This document shows, piece by piece, positions 7,812-16,245 of a DNA stretch of 64,000 nucleotides. The DNA lies in contig JAXLSU010000006.1 of NCBI GenBank assembly GCA_046330455.1, forward strand, positions 155,077-219,076, in the 5' to 3' direction. The position numbers were made by a program, and so were the translations under genes. This stretch comes from CAVQXR01 sp046330455 (GTDB lineage: Bacteria; Actinomycetota; Thermoleophilia; Gaiellales; Gaiellaceae). The notes under the pieces were generated by a model. It saw only the letters and a program-made list of their open reading frames with translations. It searched no databases and was not told the origin of the DNA. How positions within the stretch are numbered: position 1 is the stretch's first letter; every line of letters starts with the position of its first letter.

Positions 7812-9167
7812 GTGCACCGCTGGACGGCGGAGGACGACCGGATCGCGCAGGAGGTTCTCGCCTACGCGCGTGACCGGTTGAGGCTCGACCCCGTTCCGCT
7901 CGACCGCCCGCTCTCGCCGCGTGTGCTCGAGGAGCTCGCGGGTCAGACGGTGACGGCGAGCGGGCTCGGAGCCGAGGAGGCGTTCAGGGTCTTCAGGGAC
8001 ATCCTCGCGCCGGCGACGATCTCGGTCGACAACCCTCGCTTCCTCTCGTTCATCCCCGCCGCGCCGAGCGATCTCGCGATGCTGTTCGACCTCGTCGTCG
8101 CCGCCTCGTCGATCTACGGAGGAACATGGCTCGAAGGCGCGGGCGCCGTCTACGCGGAGAACCAGGCGCTGCGCTGGGTGGCCGACCTCGTCGGGTTCCC
8201 GCCCGGTGCGGGCGGGTGCTTCGTGTCCGGGGGAACGGCCGGCAACCTGGCGGCGCTCGTATCGGCGCGGCAGGCGGCGCTCGAGCGGCGCGGCGGCGTC
8301 CGGCCGGCGCGCTGGCGTGTGCTCGCATCGGTGGAGGCGCACTCGTCGGTCGCGACCGCGGCCCGGGTGATGGACGTGGAGGTCGTCGACGTCGCCTCCG
8401 ACGACCAGGGCAGGATGTGGGGCGAGGCCGTTCGCGAGACGCTCGACGGGATCGACGACGAGGGGGCAGTCTTTGCCGTCGTCGCGAGCGCCGGGACGAC
8501 GAACCTCGGCGTCGTCGACGATCTCGCCGGGGTCGCGGAGAGCTGCCGGGCCCGCGGGGTGTGGCTGCACGTCGACGGCGCCTACGGCGGAGCGGCGCTC
8601 GCGGCGCCATCGGCGCGGCACCTCTTCGACGGCATCGAGCAGGCCGACTCGTTCGTCGTCGACCCGCACAAGTGGCTGTTCGCTCCGTACGACTGCGCGG
8701 CGCTCATCTACCGAGACCCCGAGATCGCCCGCCGCGCGCACACCCAGCATGCCGGCTACCTCGAGGCGATCACGACCCGCGACGAGTGGAACCCGTCCGA
8801 CTACGCCGTCCACCTGACACGGCGTGCGCGTGGGCTCCCGTTCTGGTTCTCGCTCGCTGCGCACGGAACGAGCGCGTACTCGGCGGCGATCGAGCGAACG
8901 CTCGAGGTGGCGCGCGCCGCCGTGGCCGAGCTCGACGCCCGGCCGTACCTCGAGCGCGTCCACGACCCGATGCTCTCGGTGATCGCGTTTCGCCGGAAGG
9001 GCTGGGCTGCGGCCGACTACGAGCGCTGGTCGGACAGGCTGCTCGCCGACGGCTACGCGTTCGTGCTGCCGACTCGCCACCGCGGCGAGACGATCACCCG
9101 GATCGCGATCGTCAACCCGCGCACGACGATCGACGACATCCGCGGGATCCTCGACTCGATGGCCTGA
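7812..9167 (+). CDS. PLP-dependent group II decarboxylase (aromatic-L-amino-acid/glutamate decarboxylase family)
   Basis: A 451-residue fold-type I PLP enzyme. The Schiff-base lysine is K287 in DPHKW, and the ring-stacking and nitrogen-binding region is HVDGAYGG with D255. FVSGGTAGNLAAL near residue 140 is the phosphate-binding loop. These mark the pyridoxal-dependent decarboxylase family (Dopa/tyrosine/tryptophan or glutamate decarboxylases), which turn amino acids into amines and CO2. The substrate is uncertain; the length and the N-terminal RFLSFIPAAPS block are closer to the aromatic amino acid branch. The start is GTG 7812, directly downstream of the cupin gene. Confidence 0.88.
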   Translation: MHRWTAEDDRIAQEVLAYARDRLRLDPVPLDRPLSPRVLEELAGQTVTASGLGAEEAFRVFRDILAPATISVDNPRFLSFIPAAPSDLAMLFDLVVAASSIYGGTWLEGAGAVYAENQALRWVADLVGFPPGAGGCFVSGGTAGNLAALVSARQAALERRGGVRPARWRVLASVEAHSSVATAARVMDVEVVDVASDDQGRMWGEAVRETLDGIDDEGAVFAVVASAGTTNLGVVDDLAGVAESCRARGVWLHVDGAYGGAALAAPSARHLFDGIEQADSFVVDPHKWLFAPYDCAALIYRDPEIARRAHTQHAGYLEAITTRDEWNPSDYAVHLTRRARGLPFWFSLAAHGTSAYSAAIERTLEVARAAVAELDARPYLERVHDPMLSVIAFRRKGWAAADYERWSDRLLADGYAFVLPTRHRGETITRIAIVNPRTTIDDIRGILDSMA

Positions 9168-9191
9168 CGTCGGCGGCGGGGTGCGGCCGGG

Positions 9192-11168
9192 CTACCCCTC
9201 GACCGGCGTTGCGGTCGCGCCGAAGCTCTCGCCGGTGAGGTGGGCGCGCCAGCCGAGCAACACCTCGTGGACGTGCGCGGCCCCGATGAGCTTCGCCTCG
9301 GGCAGCGGCAGGTCGACCGGCGAGAGCACGAACGGCTGGGTCTGGGGGCCGCCCAGCCCGCCGTGGAAGGAGATCAGCTCCTCGAAGGCGCAGCCTTCCT
9401 CGGTGTCGTGCTCGTAGAAGCTGCCCACCATGATGTCGCCGACGTTCGAGAAGCCGTCCGTGCGCAGCAGGTGCCGCGCGGCGGTCGGCGAGAAGGGGGC
9501 GAGGGGATCCTCGCCCTCCACGCGGCCTTCCGCGAGGTAGTTCGTCCCGTGGGCACCGAGGGCGACCGCCCCGTGCTCCTGCGACCTGACGAGCAGCCAC
9601 CCGATGTGCTCGTGCTCGCGCAGCGCCGGGAGCAGCCGCGGGTGGCGTGCCTCGATCTCCTCGAGGGTGAGCCGGCGCTTCTCCTCCATGAGGAAGACGA
9701 GCCCGAGGTTCCCGGAGCCGAGCACGACGACGTCGCGGTCGCTCACGTCGTTCTTGGCCTTCTTCTTCTTCGTCTGCTCGGCCTGGTGTCCCGTGGCCTC
9801 GGCGAGCGCATGGCCCATCAGCGAGTCCGTCTCGTCGCCGCCCTCCGCACCGCCCACCTTGCCGCTCTCCAGCGAGCGCTGAACGAGATCCTCGAGCGTG
9901 TAGCCGTTACGCTGCTTGAAGGTCGCTCCCTGCGTCTGCCCGTGATCGGAGAGGACGACGATCGCGTAGGGCCGCGGGGCGTAGCGCCTTGCCCGGTCGA
10001 TCCGCCCGAACTGCTGGTCGAGCTTGCGCAGCGCCTCGAGCGTGTCGGGGCGCTCGAGCCCGGAGTGGTGGGCGACCTCGTCGTAGCTCGAGAACGTCGA
10101 GTAGACGGCCGGGCGGCCCTTCATCATGTCGGTGAGGACGCCGTAGACGATCAGGTCGCGCAGCATCACGCAGAGGCCGGCGCGCATGAGCGGGTAGATC
10201 CCGCCTCGATGGCCACGTGGCTTGACGTCGCGGCGCCGCTGGCGGGCGGCCGCGGTGAGCTCGAGCACCACCTCCCAGATCACGAGCACGAACGTGCGCG
10301 TGACGTTGTGGCCGTTCGCGAAGAAGGCCCGGTAGCCCGGGTTCGCCTTCGTCTCGGCCTCGAACCGGCTCGCGGTCAGGAACAGGTGGTCGGCGCCGCC
10401 GGACAGGAGGTTCCCCCGGCTCGCGCCGCCGTTCGAGAGCAGCCCCGGCCCGACCGAGCAGCGACGCTCGATCTCGGCGCAGTCGGCCGGGGCCGAGCAC
10501 GCGACGAGCTTGGCACTCTCCTTGACGACCCAGCGGAAGGCGGGGATGTCGTCGTTCGAGCCGAGCAGGATCCCGGCCTGGCTCGCCCCGGTCTGCGACG
10601 AGAGGTCGGTCTCCCACTCGGTGAGCCGGTGCGTTCCCTCCTCGAGCCACCGGGCCATGTTCGGGACGTTCCCGTCCCTGACCGCGCGGCGGAGGATCGG
10701 AAGCCCGAGGCCGTCGATCTCGAGGAAGATGATCCCGGGGGCGTCGGTCTCGACGCGCTCGCCCGAACGCTTGGCGAGCCTCGTGGCGATCCGCAGGTCG
10801 TAGGTGTCGTCGTCGTTCGCGCCGATCACCACCTCGATCACGACGCCGATCGCGGCGACGACGACCGCGGCGAGCAGCGCGGCTCCGAATCCGTCCACCC
10901 GGATGTCGTCCGGGGCGATCTTCTCGGCGAGGAGGAGCATCGCCGCATCGAGGAGCAGGATGAGAACGAAGTCGACGACGAGCGTTAGTGGCAGTCGGAT
11001 CGCGGCGATGATGGGTGGCAGGACGGCGTTCAGGACCGCGACCGCCACGGCCACGGCGAGCGCCGCCCAGAACGATCCGATCTCGACCCCGGGCACGATC
11101 CAGGCCGCGAGGAGCAGCGCGAGCGCGGAGGTCAGCCACATGACGAGGATCCGCCCGAGCCCGAACAC
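9192..11168 (-). CDS. Holin-like membrane domain fused to a type I phosphodiesterase/alkaline-phosphatase-fold domain
   Basis: The N-terminal ~125 residues hold four hydrophobic helices typical of the phage-holin-4/YvlD family (RILVMWLTSALALLLAAWIV at the start). The rest, about 500 residues, is an alkaline-phosphatase-fold hydrolase. Metal-site motifs are FLEIDGLG, SSQTGASQAG, SSYDEVAHHSG, LSDHGQTQG and GAHGTNY, a full set of Asp/Thr-Ser/His ligands, so it should be active on phosphate or phosphodiester bonds. The start is uncertain: GTG 11168 places helix 1 at the N-terminus; TTG 11234 and ATG 11141 are alternatives. It follows the SulP permease by 76 bases on the same strand, suggesting co-transcription. 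Confidence 0.85.
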   Translation of the reverse strand: MFGLGRILVMWLTSALALLLAAWIVPGVEIGSFWAALAVAVAVAVLNAVLPPIIAAIRLPLTLVVDFVLILLLDAAMLLLAEKIAPDDIRVDGFGAALLAAVVVAAIGVVIEVVIGANDDDTYDLRIATRLAKRSGERVETDAPGIIFLEIDGLGLPILRRAVRDGNVPNMARWLEEGTHRLTEWETDLSSQTGASQAGILLGSNDDIPAFRWVVKESAKLVACSAPADCAEIERRCSVGPGLLSNGGASRGNLLSGGADHLFLTASRFEAETKANPGYRAFFANGHNVTRTFVLVIWEVVLELTAAARQRRRDVKPRGHRGGIYPLMRAGLCVMLRDLIVYGVLTDMMKGRPAVYSTFSSYDEVAHHSGLERPDTLEALRKLDQQFGRIDRARRYAPRPYAIVVLSDHGQTQGATFKQRNGYTLEDLVQRSLESGKVGGAEGGDETDSLMGHALAEATGHQAEQTKKKKAKNDVSDRDVVVLGSGNLGLVFLMEEKRRLTLEEIEARHPRLLPALREHEHIGWLLVRSQEHGAVALGAHGTNYLAEGRVEGEDPLAPFSPTAARHLLRTDGFSNVGDIMVGSFYEHDTEEGCAFEELISFHGGLGGPQTQPFVLSPVDLPLPEAKLIGAAHVHEVLLGWRAHLTGESFGATATPVEG

Positions 11169-11244
11169 GGGCCGTCCGGCCGACCAGCGCGGCCGCTGGC
11201 CGTACGCGCCGAAGGAGGGGTGATCCCTGCTCAAGGCCGGAAAC

Positions 11245-13020
11245 CTACTCGACCTTCCGGCCGGCCGGGACGGGCCGGGCCTCCGGATGCCGGCGCAGGT
11301 AATCGGCGACACCCGACCGCACGCTGTCGTGGAGGTTCTCACGGCCGAGCTCCTCGGTCACGCCCGAGCGCTCGAGAATCTCGCGGAGCGGCGCCTTGGC
11401 GCGGCCGATCGCGAGCGCGACGCCATGGTGGCGCAACTCGCCGATCAGCTCGTGCAGCATGTCGGTCGCGGTCGTATCCGCGTGCGAGATCGCGGCCGCG
11501 TCGACGAGCACCTCGCGAACCGGGGGGTCGGCTCCCTGAACGAGGTGGCGGATCTCGGCGCGGAAGCCGTTGGCGTTCGCGAAGAACAGCTCGTTGTCGA
11601 AGCGGAAGATGACGAGGCCCGGGAAGGTCTCGGCGGTCGGGTGGGTCTCGACGTTGCGGAACTGGTAGGTCTCGTCGGCCTCGCCGTCGCCGGGAACGCG
11701 TCCGACGACGGCGCTCGCGGGGCGGTAGGCACGCCAGACGAGCGCGACGAGCGAGGCGGTGACGGCGACGAGCAGGCCCTCCAGGATCCCGAACAGGAGC
11801 ACCCCCGTGAGCGAGAGCAGGGCGAGGCCGAAGTCGCGCCAGTCGAGCCGGAGGAGGCGGCGCAGCCCGCGCAGGTCGACGAGCCCGGCCACCGCGGTGA
11901 GGATGAGCCCGGCGAGAGCGGCGTCGGGCAGGTCGTGGAAGAGCGGTGCGAGCGCGAACAGCGTCACGACGATCAGGCCTGCGGTGACGAGACCCGACAT
12001 CTGGGTCTTCACGCCCGCCCGCTCGGCGACGGCCGACCGGGAGAGGCTGGCGTCGACCGGGAACCCCTGGGAGAGGCCGGCACCGGCATTGGCCGCTCCG
12101 AGCCCGATCAGCTCCTGGTTGGGGTCGACCTCGTAGCCCTGACGTGTCGCGAGCGCTCGCGCACCGGCGATCGACTCGGCGAACGCGAGCAACGCGATCC
12201 CGGCGACGCCGGGCAGGAGGTCGATGATCGCTCCGAGGCCGACGTCGGGGAAGCCGAAGGCGGGAAGGCCGCGCGGGATGTCGCCCACGACCGACACGCC
12301 GCGACCCTCGAGATCGAGGGCCGATGAGACCACGAGGGCGAGCACGACGGCGATGAGCCCGGACGGGAGCTTCGGGAGGAAGCGCGACAGCACGACGATG
12401 ACGGCGATCGTCCCGGCACCGACCGCGAGGGTCGCGAGGCTCGTGCCGTCGAGGGCTGAGACGAGCCGCCAGACGTCCTGGAAGAAGTTCCCGTCCTCGA
12501 TCTGGACACCGAAGATCTTGGGCGCCTGTGAGCTCATGATCGTGAGCGCAAGGCCCGTCACGAAGCCGGACAGGACGGGCTTTGCGAAGAACTCGGCGAC
12601 GAATCCCAGCCGCGCGAGGCCGGCGATGACGAGCACGCCCCCGGTGAGGAGCGCGGCGGCCGCCGAGAGGGCCACGAACGTGCCCATGTCGCCGCCTGCG
12701 AGCGGCGCGATCGTCGCGGCCGAGAGGGCCGCGATCGCCGAGCTCGGCCCCACGTTCAGGCCCCGGCAGGAGCCGAAGATCGCGTAGAGGAGCAGCGCGG
12801 CCAGCGCCGCGTAGAGGCCGGCCTGCGGCGGGACCCCGGCGAGCGACGCGTAGGCGAGTGACTGGGGGACGAGCAGCGCCCAGACCGCGAGCGCGCCGGT
12901 TGAGTCGGGAACGAGCAGCCGCCGGTCGTAGCGGGGAAGCCAGCCGACGATCGGCATGCCCGTCCTGACGGCGCGGGTGGCGATCGAGCCGGCTGTGTCC
13001 CAGAGCTGCCGTGCGTCCAT
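11245..13020 (-). CDS. SulP family inorganic anion permease with STAS domain
   Basis: A 591-residue SulP/SLC26 transporter. The membrane domain has the family entry motif LLVPQSLAYASLAGVPPQAG near residues 50-70 and GPSSAIAALSAA soon after. The C-terminal ~130 residues (from LVIFRFDNELFFANA) form the cytoplasmic STAS domain that regulates transport. SulP proteins carry sulfate, bicarbonate or other anions; the anion cannot be read here. The start is ATG 13020. Just upstream lies an array of phased direct repeats (13050-13112) that resembles a response-regulator binding site, so expression is probably controlled. The phosphodiesterase gene downstream is likely in the same transcript. Confidence 0.92.
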   Translation of the reverse strand: MDARQLWDTAGSIATRAVRTGMPIVGWLPRYDRRLLVPDSTGALAVWALLVPQSLAYASLAGVPPQAGLYAALAALLLYAIFGSCRGLNVGPSSAIAALSAATIAPLAGGDMGTFVALSAAAALLTGGVLVIAGLARLGFVAEFFAKPVLSGFVTGLALTIMSSQAPKIFGVQIEDGNFFQDVWRLVSALDGTSLATLAVGAGTIAVIVVLSRFLPKLPSGLIAVVLALVVSSALDLEGRGVSVVGDIPRGLPAFGFPDVGLGAIIDLLPGVAGIALLAFAESIAGARALATRQGYEVDPNQELIGLGAANAGAGLSQGFPVDASLSRSAVAERAGVKTQMSGLVTAGLIVVTLFALAPLFHDLPDAALAGLILTAVAGLVDLRGLRRLLRLDWRDFGLALLSLTGVLLFGILEGLLVAVTASLVALVWRAYRPASAVVGRVPGDGEADETYQFRNVETHPTAETFPGLVIFRFDNELFFANANGFRAEIRHLVQGADPPVREVLVDAAAISHADTTATDMLHELIGELRHHGVALAIGRAKAPLREILERSGVTEELGRENLHDSVRSGVADYLRRHPEARPVPAGRKVE

Positions 13021-13049
13021 GGTCTCCGCGCGCCGGCCGGCCTCGAGTC

Positions 13050-13112
13050 CGCCTTAACGCGCGCTGAATCATGCCTAACGACGCCTGAACGCGGATCAAC
13101 GGCGCTCCAACC
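13050..13112 (-). promoter_or_regulatory. Six tandem 10-11 nt direct repeats upstream of SulP (PhoB/OmpR-type operator candidate)
   Basis: Read on the minus strand, six units follow one another: GTTGGAGCGCC, GTTGATCCGC, GTTCAGGCGTC, GTTAGGCATG, ATTCAGCGCGC and GTTAAGGCGGA. All begin with (G/A)TT and their AA/TT steps fall at 13056, 13067, 13077, 13088, 13098 and 13109, i.e. every 10 or 11 bases. This one-turn spacing is how OmpR/PhoB-family regulators bind, and the units resemble actinobacterial PHO boxes (GTTCACC-type, 11 nt period). The array ends about 30 bases before the SulP start; the moxR operon diverges on the other side. Confidence 0.5.
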
Positions 13113-13165
13113 CGACCCTGCTTCACTCCCCGCACGGCCAACGGCAGGACGAGGAGGAGATCCAT

Positions 13166-14191
13166 TTGAGCGACCCACACCCGGAGCAGACGATCGAGCT
13201 CGTGCCCGTGCAGGAGCCGACCGCGATCTTCGAGCGTGCGCTGTTCGAGCTGAAGCGCGTGATCGTCGGCCAGGAGGCGATGCTCGAGCGCGCGCTCGTC
13301 GCGTTGCTCGCCGGCGGGCACGTGCTGCTCGAGGGCGTGCCGGGCCTCGCGAAGACGCTGACGATCAAGACGCTCGCCGAGGTGTTCGGCGGCACGTTCC
13401 ACCGCATCCAGTTCACGCCCGACCTCGTCCCCTCCGACCTCGTCGGCACCCGCGTGTACCGACCCGGCGCGGGTGAGTTCGAGACGGAGCTCGGGCCGGT
13501 CTTCTGCAACTTCCTGCTCGCCGACGAGATCAACCGCGCGCCCGCGAAGGTGCAGTCGGCACTGCTCGAGGTGATGCAGGAGCACCAGGTGACGATCGGC
13601 GGCAAGACGTATCCGGTGCCCGAGCCGTTCCTCGTGCTGGCGACCCAGAACCCGATCGAGTCCGAGGGCGTGTACCCGCTCCCGGAGGCTCAGATCGACC
13701 GGTTCCACATGAAGGTCCTCGTCGACTACCCGGGCTTCCAGGACGAGCTCACCGTCGTCCAGCGATCGCTCGTCGGTCTGGCCGAGGTCGAGCAGGTCGT
13801 CTCGCTCGAAGAGCTGCGCGAGTTGCAGCGCCGGACGGCCTCCGTCTACGTCGACCCGGCCGTGACGAGCTACGCCGTCAGCCTCGTGCTGGCGACCCGC
13901 GAGCCCGCAGCGCACGGTCTCGGCCACCTCGCCGGCCACCTCGACTTCGGCGCGAGCCCGCGCGGCTCGATCGGCCTCGTTCGCGGCGCCCAGGCGCTCG
14001 CGTTGCTCCGTGGCCGCCGCTACGTGCTCCCGCAGGACGTCCAGGAGCTCGCGAAGGACGTGCTTCGCCACCGGCTCGTGCTCAGCTACCGCGCGCTCGC
14101 CGAGGAGGTCACCGCCGAGGCGATTCTCGACCAGGTCGTCGCGGCCGTTCCGGCTCCGCGGATCGAGCTGGCGCGGGAGGCCGTCGCTTGA
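13166..14191 (+). CDS. MoxR-type AAA+ ATPase
   Basis: A 341-residue AAA+ ATPase of the MoxR class, chaperone-like ATPases that help mature metal-containing or VWA-domain protein complexes. Walker A is the class-specific GVPGLAKT at residues 57-64; Walker B is LLADEINRAP near residue 118, followed by KVQSALLEVMQEHQVTIGG and the sensor stretch ATQNPIESEGVYPLPEAQIDR-like block (ATQNPIESEG, LPEAQIDRF). The start is TTG 13166, supported by a purine-rich ribosome site (GAGGAGGAGA) ending six bases before it. Its stop overlaps the next gene by four bases (TTGA), the usual moxR-DUF58-VWA arrangement. Confidence 0.93.
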   Translation: MSDPHPEQTIELVPVQEPTAIFERALFELKRVIVGQEAMLERALVALLAGGHVLLEGVPGLAKTLTIKTLAEVFGGTFHRIQFTPDLVPSDLVGTRVYRPGAGEFETELGPVFCNFLLADEINRAPAKVQSALLEVMQEHQVTIGGKTYPVPEPFLVLATQNPIESEGVYPLPEAQIDRFHMKVLVDYPGFQDELTVVQRSLVGLAEVEQVVSLEELRELQRRTASVYVDPAVTSYAVSLVLATREPAAHGLGHLAGHLDFGASPRGSIGLVRGAQALALLRGRRYVLPQDVQELAKDVLRHRLVLSYRALAEEVTAEAILDQVVAAVPAPRIELAREAVA

Positions 14192-15117
14192 GCGGGCTGC
14201 TCGCTCTCACGCGCGAGCGGACGCCCGCGGCGCCGGGCCCGGGGCCGATGTCCGGGGCGCTGCTTCGTGCCCTCGAGCTCACGATTCGCCGTCGCGTCGA
14301 GAGCGTCCTCCCGGGCGAGCATCGCTCGACGGCGCTCGGGCTCGGATCCGAGCTCGCGCAGATCCGCCTCTACGTTCCGGGCGACGATGTCCGCCGGATC
14401 GACTGGAACGTCACGGCCCGGACGGGTGAGCCGCACGTCCGGGTGGACGTCGCCGAGCGGGCGCTGACGACCTGGCTCGTCCTCGACGTGTCCCCGTCGA
14501 TGAGCTTCGGGACGGCCGACCGGCGCAAGACCGACGTTGCCGAGGGTGTCGTGCTCGCGATCGGGCAGCTCGCCGCCCGGCGCAGCAGCCGCCTCGGTAT
14601 CGTCACCTGGGGCAACGGCGAGATCGAGGCGACGCCGCCTCGCCAGGGTCGCTCCGGGCTGCTCTCGGTCCTGCTCACGCTCCGTCGCGAGCGCGGGCAG
14701 GGCGGGCACTGCACAACGCTTGCAGAGGCGCTCGGGCGGACGGCGCGAATCGCGCGCCGGGGCTCGGCCGTGTTCGTCGTCTCCGACTTCCGCGGCCAGG
14801 ATGGGTTCGAGGCGAGCCTGGCCCAGGTCGCCGCCCGCTGCCACACCGCCTGCGTCGAGGTCCGCGACCGGCGCGAGCAGGAGCTCGTCGATGTCGGCGA
14901 TCTCTGGCTCGTCGATCCCGAGACCGGGCGGCAGCTCCGCGTCGACACGTCGAGCGAGAAGCTGCGCCGTCGCTTCGCCGAGCGCGCGGCCGCCGAGCGG
15001 GCGTCGGTCGCCGACACGATTCGGGCCACGGGCGCCGAGCACCTCGTCCTCGCGACCGAGGGCGACTGGCTTCGTGAGCTCGCAGGGCACCTGCGCCGGC
15101 CGGGAGGACGGCGATGA
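14188..15117 (+). CDS. DUF58 domain-containing protein
   Basis: A 309-residue DUF58 protein. The family core is seen as RLYVPGDDVRRIDWNVTARTGEP-like sequence near residue 65 (VPGDDVRRIDWN), followed by a VWA-like fold with LVLDVSPSMSFGTADR. DUF58 proteins are regular partners of MoxR ATPases and act in an inner-membrane chaperone complex; the biochemical activity is not settled. TTG 14188 overlaps the moxR stop (TTGA) and its own stop overlaps the next ATG, so the three genes are translationally coupled. The VWA-like site reads DxSPS rather than the classical DxSxS. Confidence 0.88.
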   Translation: MSGLLALTRERTPAAPGPGPMSGALLRALELTIRRRVESVLPGEHRSTALGLGSELAQIRLYVPGDDVRRIDWNVTARTGEPHVRVDVAERALTTWLVLDVSPSMSFGTADRRKTDVAEGVVLAIGQLAARRSSRLGIVTWGNGEIEATPPRQGRSGLLSVLLTLRRERGQGGHCTTLAEALGRTARIARRGSAVFVVSDFRGQDGFEASLAQVAARCHTACVEVRDRREQELVDVGDLWLVDPETGRQLRVDTSSEKLRRRFAERAAAERASVADTIRATGAEHLVLATEGDWLRELAGHLRRPGGRR

Positions 15118-16097
15118 GCTTCGTCTGGGCTGCCGCGCTCGCCGGCCTGCTGCTCGTCCCGGCCGCGCTCGCCGCCTACCTGCTCGTCCAGCGGCGGCGG
15201 GCCCGGTACGCGGTGCGGTTCACGAACCTCGACCTGCTCTCGAACCTCGTCGAGGAGAGCCCCCGCTGGCGTCGCCACGTGCCGCCTGCGCTGTTCCTCG
15301 TCGCGCTGGCGGCGCTCGTCGTCGCCGTCGCCCGGCCCGAGCTGACCCGGAAGGAGCCGGAGCAGGCCTCGGTCGTGCTCGCGCTCGACACCTCCGGCTC
15401 GATGCAGGCCACCGACGTCGAGCCGACCCGGCTCGCGGCCGCGCAGGAGGCCGCTGAGACGTTCCTCGAGAGCGTGCCGGACGACCTGCCGGTCGGGCTC
15501 GTCACCTTCTCGGACGGCGCCCATGTGCTCGTGCAGCCGACGACCGACCACGACAGCGTGCGGGCTGCGCTCGGCACGCTTCAAGCCGACGGTGGCACGG
15601 CGATCGGTGACGCGATCGCCGCCGCCACGCAGATCCAGACGGGCGCCGCGGGGACGACCCTGGCTGCGGACCGGCCCGGCACCGCGGAGCAGGCGACCCA
15701 GGTCGTCGTTCTGCTCTCGGACGGGGCTCCTTCGCCCGACACGCTGGATCCCGAGCAGGCGGCGCGGGAGGCGAAGGCGAGCGGGATCGCCGTCAGCACC
15801 GTGGCCCTGGGAACGGATCAGGGGACGGTCGAGATCACCGACGAGATGGGCTTCACCGAGACGATCCCGGTCCCGCCCGACCGCGAGACGCTCTCGCGGA
15901 TCGCCGAGCTGACCGGCGGGACGTTCTTCGACGCCCCGAGTCAGGGCGAGCTCGAGCGCGTGTACGAGCAGGTCGCCGGCGAGGTCGGCTACACGACCGA
16001 GCAGGTGGAGGTCGCCTGGATCTTCGCGGGCCTCGGAGCGCTGCTCGTCCTCGCCGCCGGCGGGCTCTCGCTCGTCTGGTTCAACCGGCTCCCCTGA
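15114..16097 (+). CDS. VWA-domain membrane protein (BatA-like)
   Basis: A 327-residue protein with two N-terminal membrane helices (about residues 3-22 and 58-78), a von Willebrand factor A domain and a C-terminal helix (LGALLVLAAGGLSLVWF). The metal-ion site is intact: LDTSGSM at residues 91-97, GGTAIGDAI near 165 and LSDGAPS near 205. It resembles BatA/Aerotolerance proteins that project a VWA domain outside the membrane and work with MoxR and DUF58 partners, whose genes lie directly upstream with overlaps. ATG 15114 overlaps the DUF58 stop by four bases. Confidence 0.9.
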   Translation: MSFVWAAALAGLLLVPAALAAYLLVQRRRARYAVRFTNLDLLSNLVEESPRWRRHVPPALFLVALAALVVAVARPELTRKEPEQASVVLALDTSGSMQATDVEPTRLAAAQEAAETFLESVPDDLPVGLVTFSDGAHVLVQPTTDHDSVRAALGTLQADGGTAIGDAIAAATQIQTGAAGTTLAADRPGTAEQATQVVVLLSDGAPSPDTLDPEQAAREAKASGIAVSTVALGTDQGTVEITDEMGFTETIPVPPDRETLSRIAELTGGTFFDAPSQGELERVYEQVAGEVGYTTEQVEVAWIFAGLGALLVLAAGGLSLVWFNRLP

Positions 16098-16101
16098 GAG
16101 C

Positions 16102-16122
16102 GGGCCGGATGAGATCCGGCCC
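16102..16122. repeat. Dispersed palindromic element, copy A
   Basis: A perfect 9-bp inverted repeat (GGGCCGGAT / ATCCGGCCC around GAG) starts five bases after the VWA gene stop and is followed by GCACGG. The same core occurs at 50929 and 58652, and the complementary-oriented version at 23623, 23682 and 58760. Its place just behind a stop codon suggests an RNA hairpin or terminator role. Confidence 0.6.
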
Positions 16123-16245
16123 GCACGGCGGGAACGCCTCCGGGGGACACGGGGCGATCTCGCGCTCGCAGGCGAGGGGCGGCGACCCGGGGCCCCGCGT
16201 CACCCGCCCGGCTAGACTGGCCCGGACCGGCGCGACCCGACCTCG

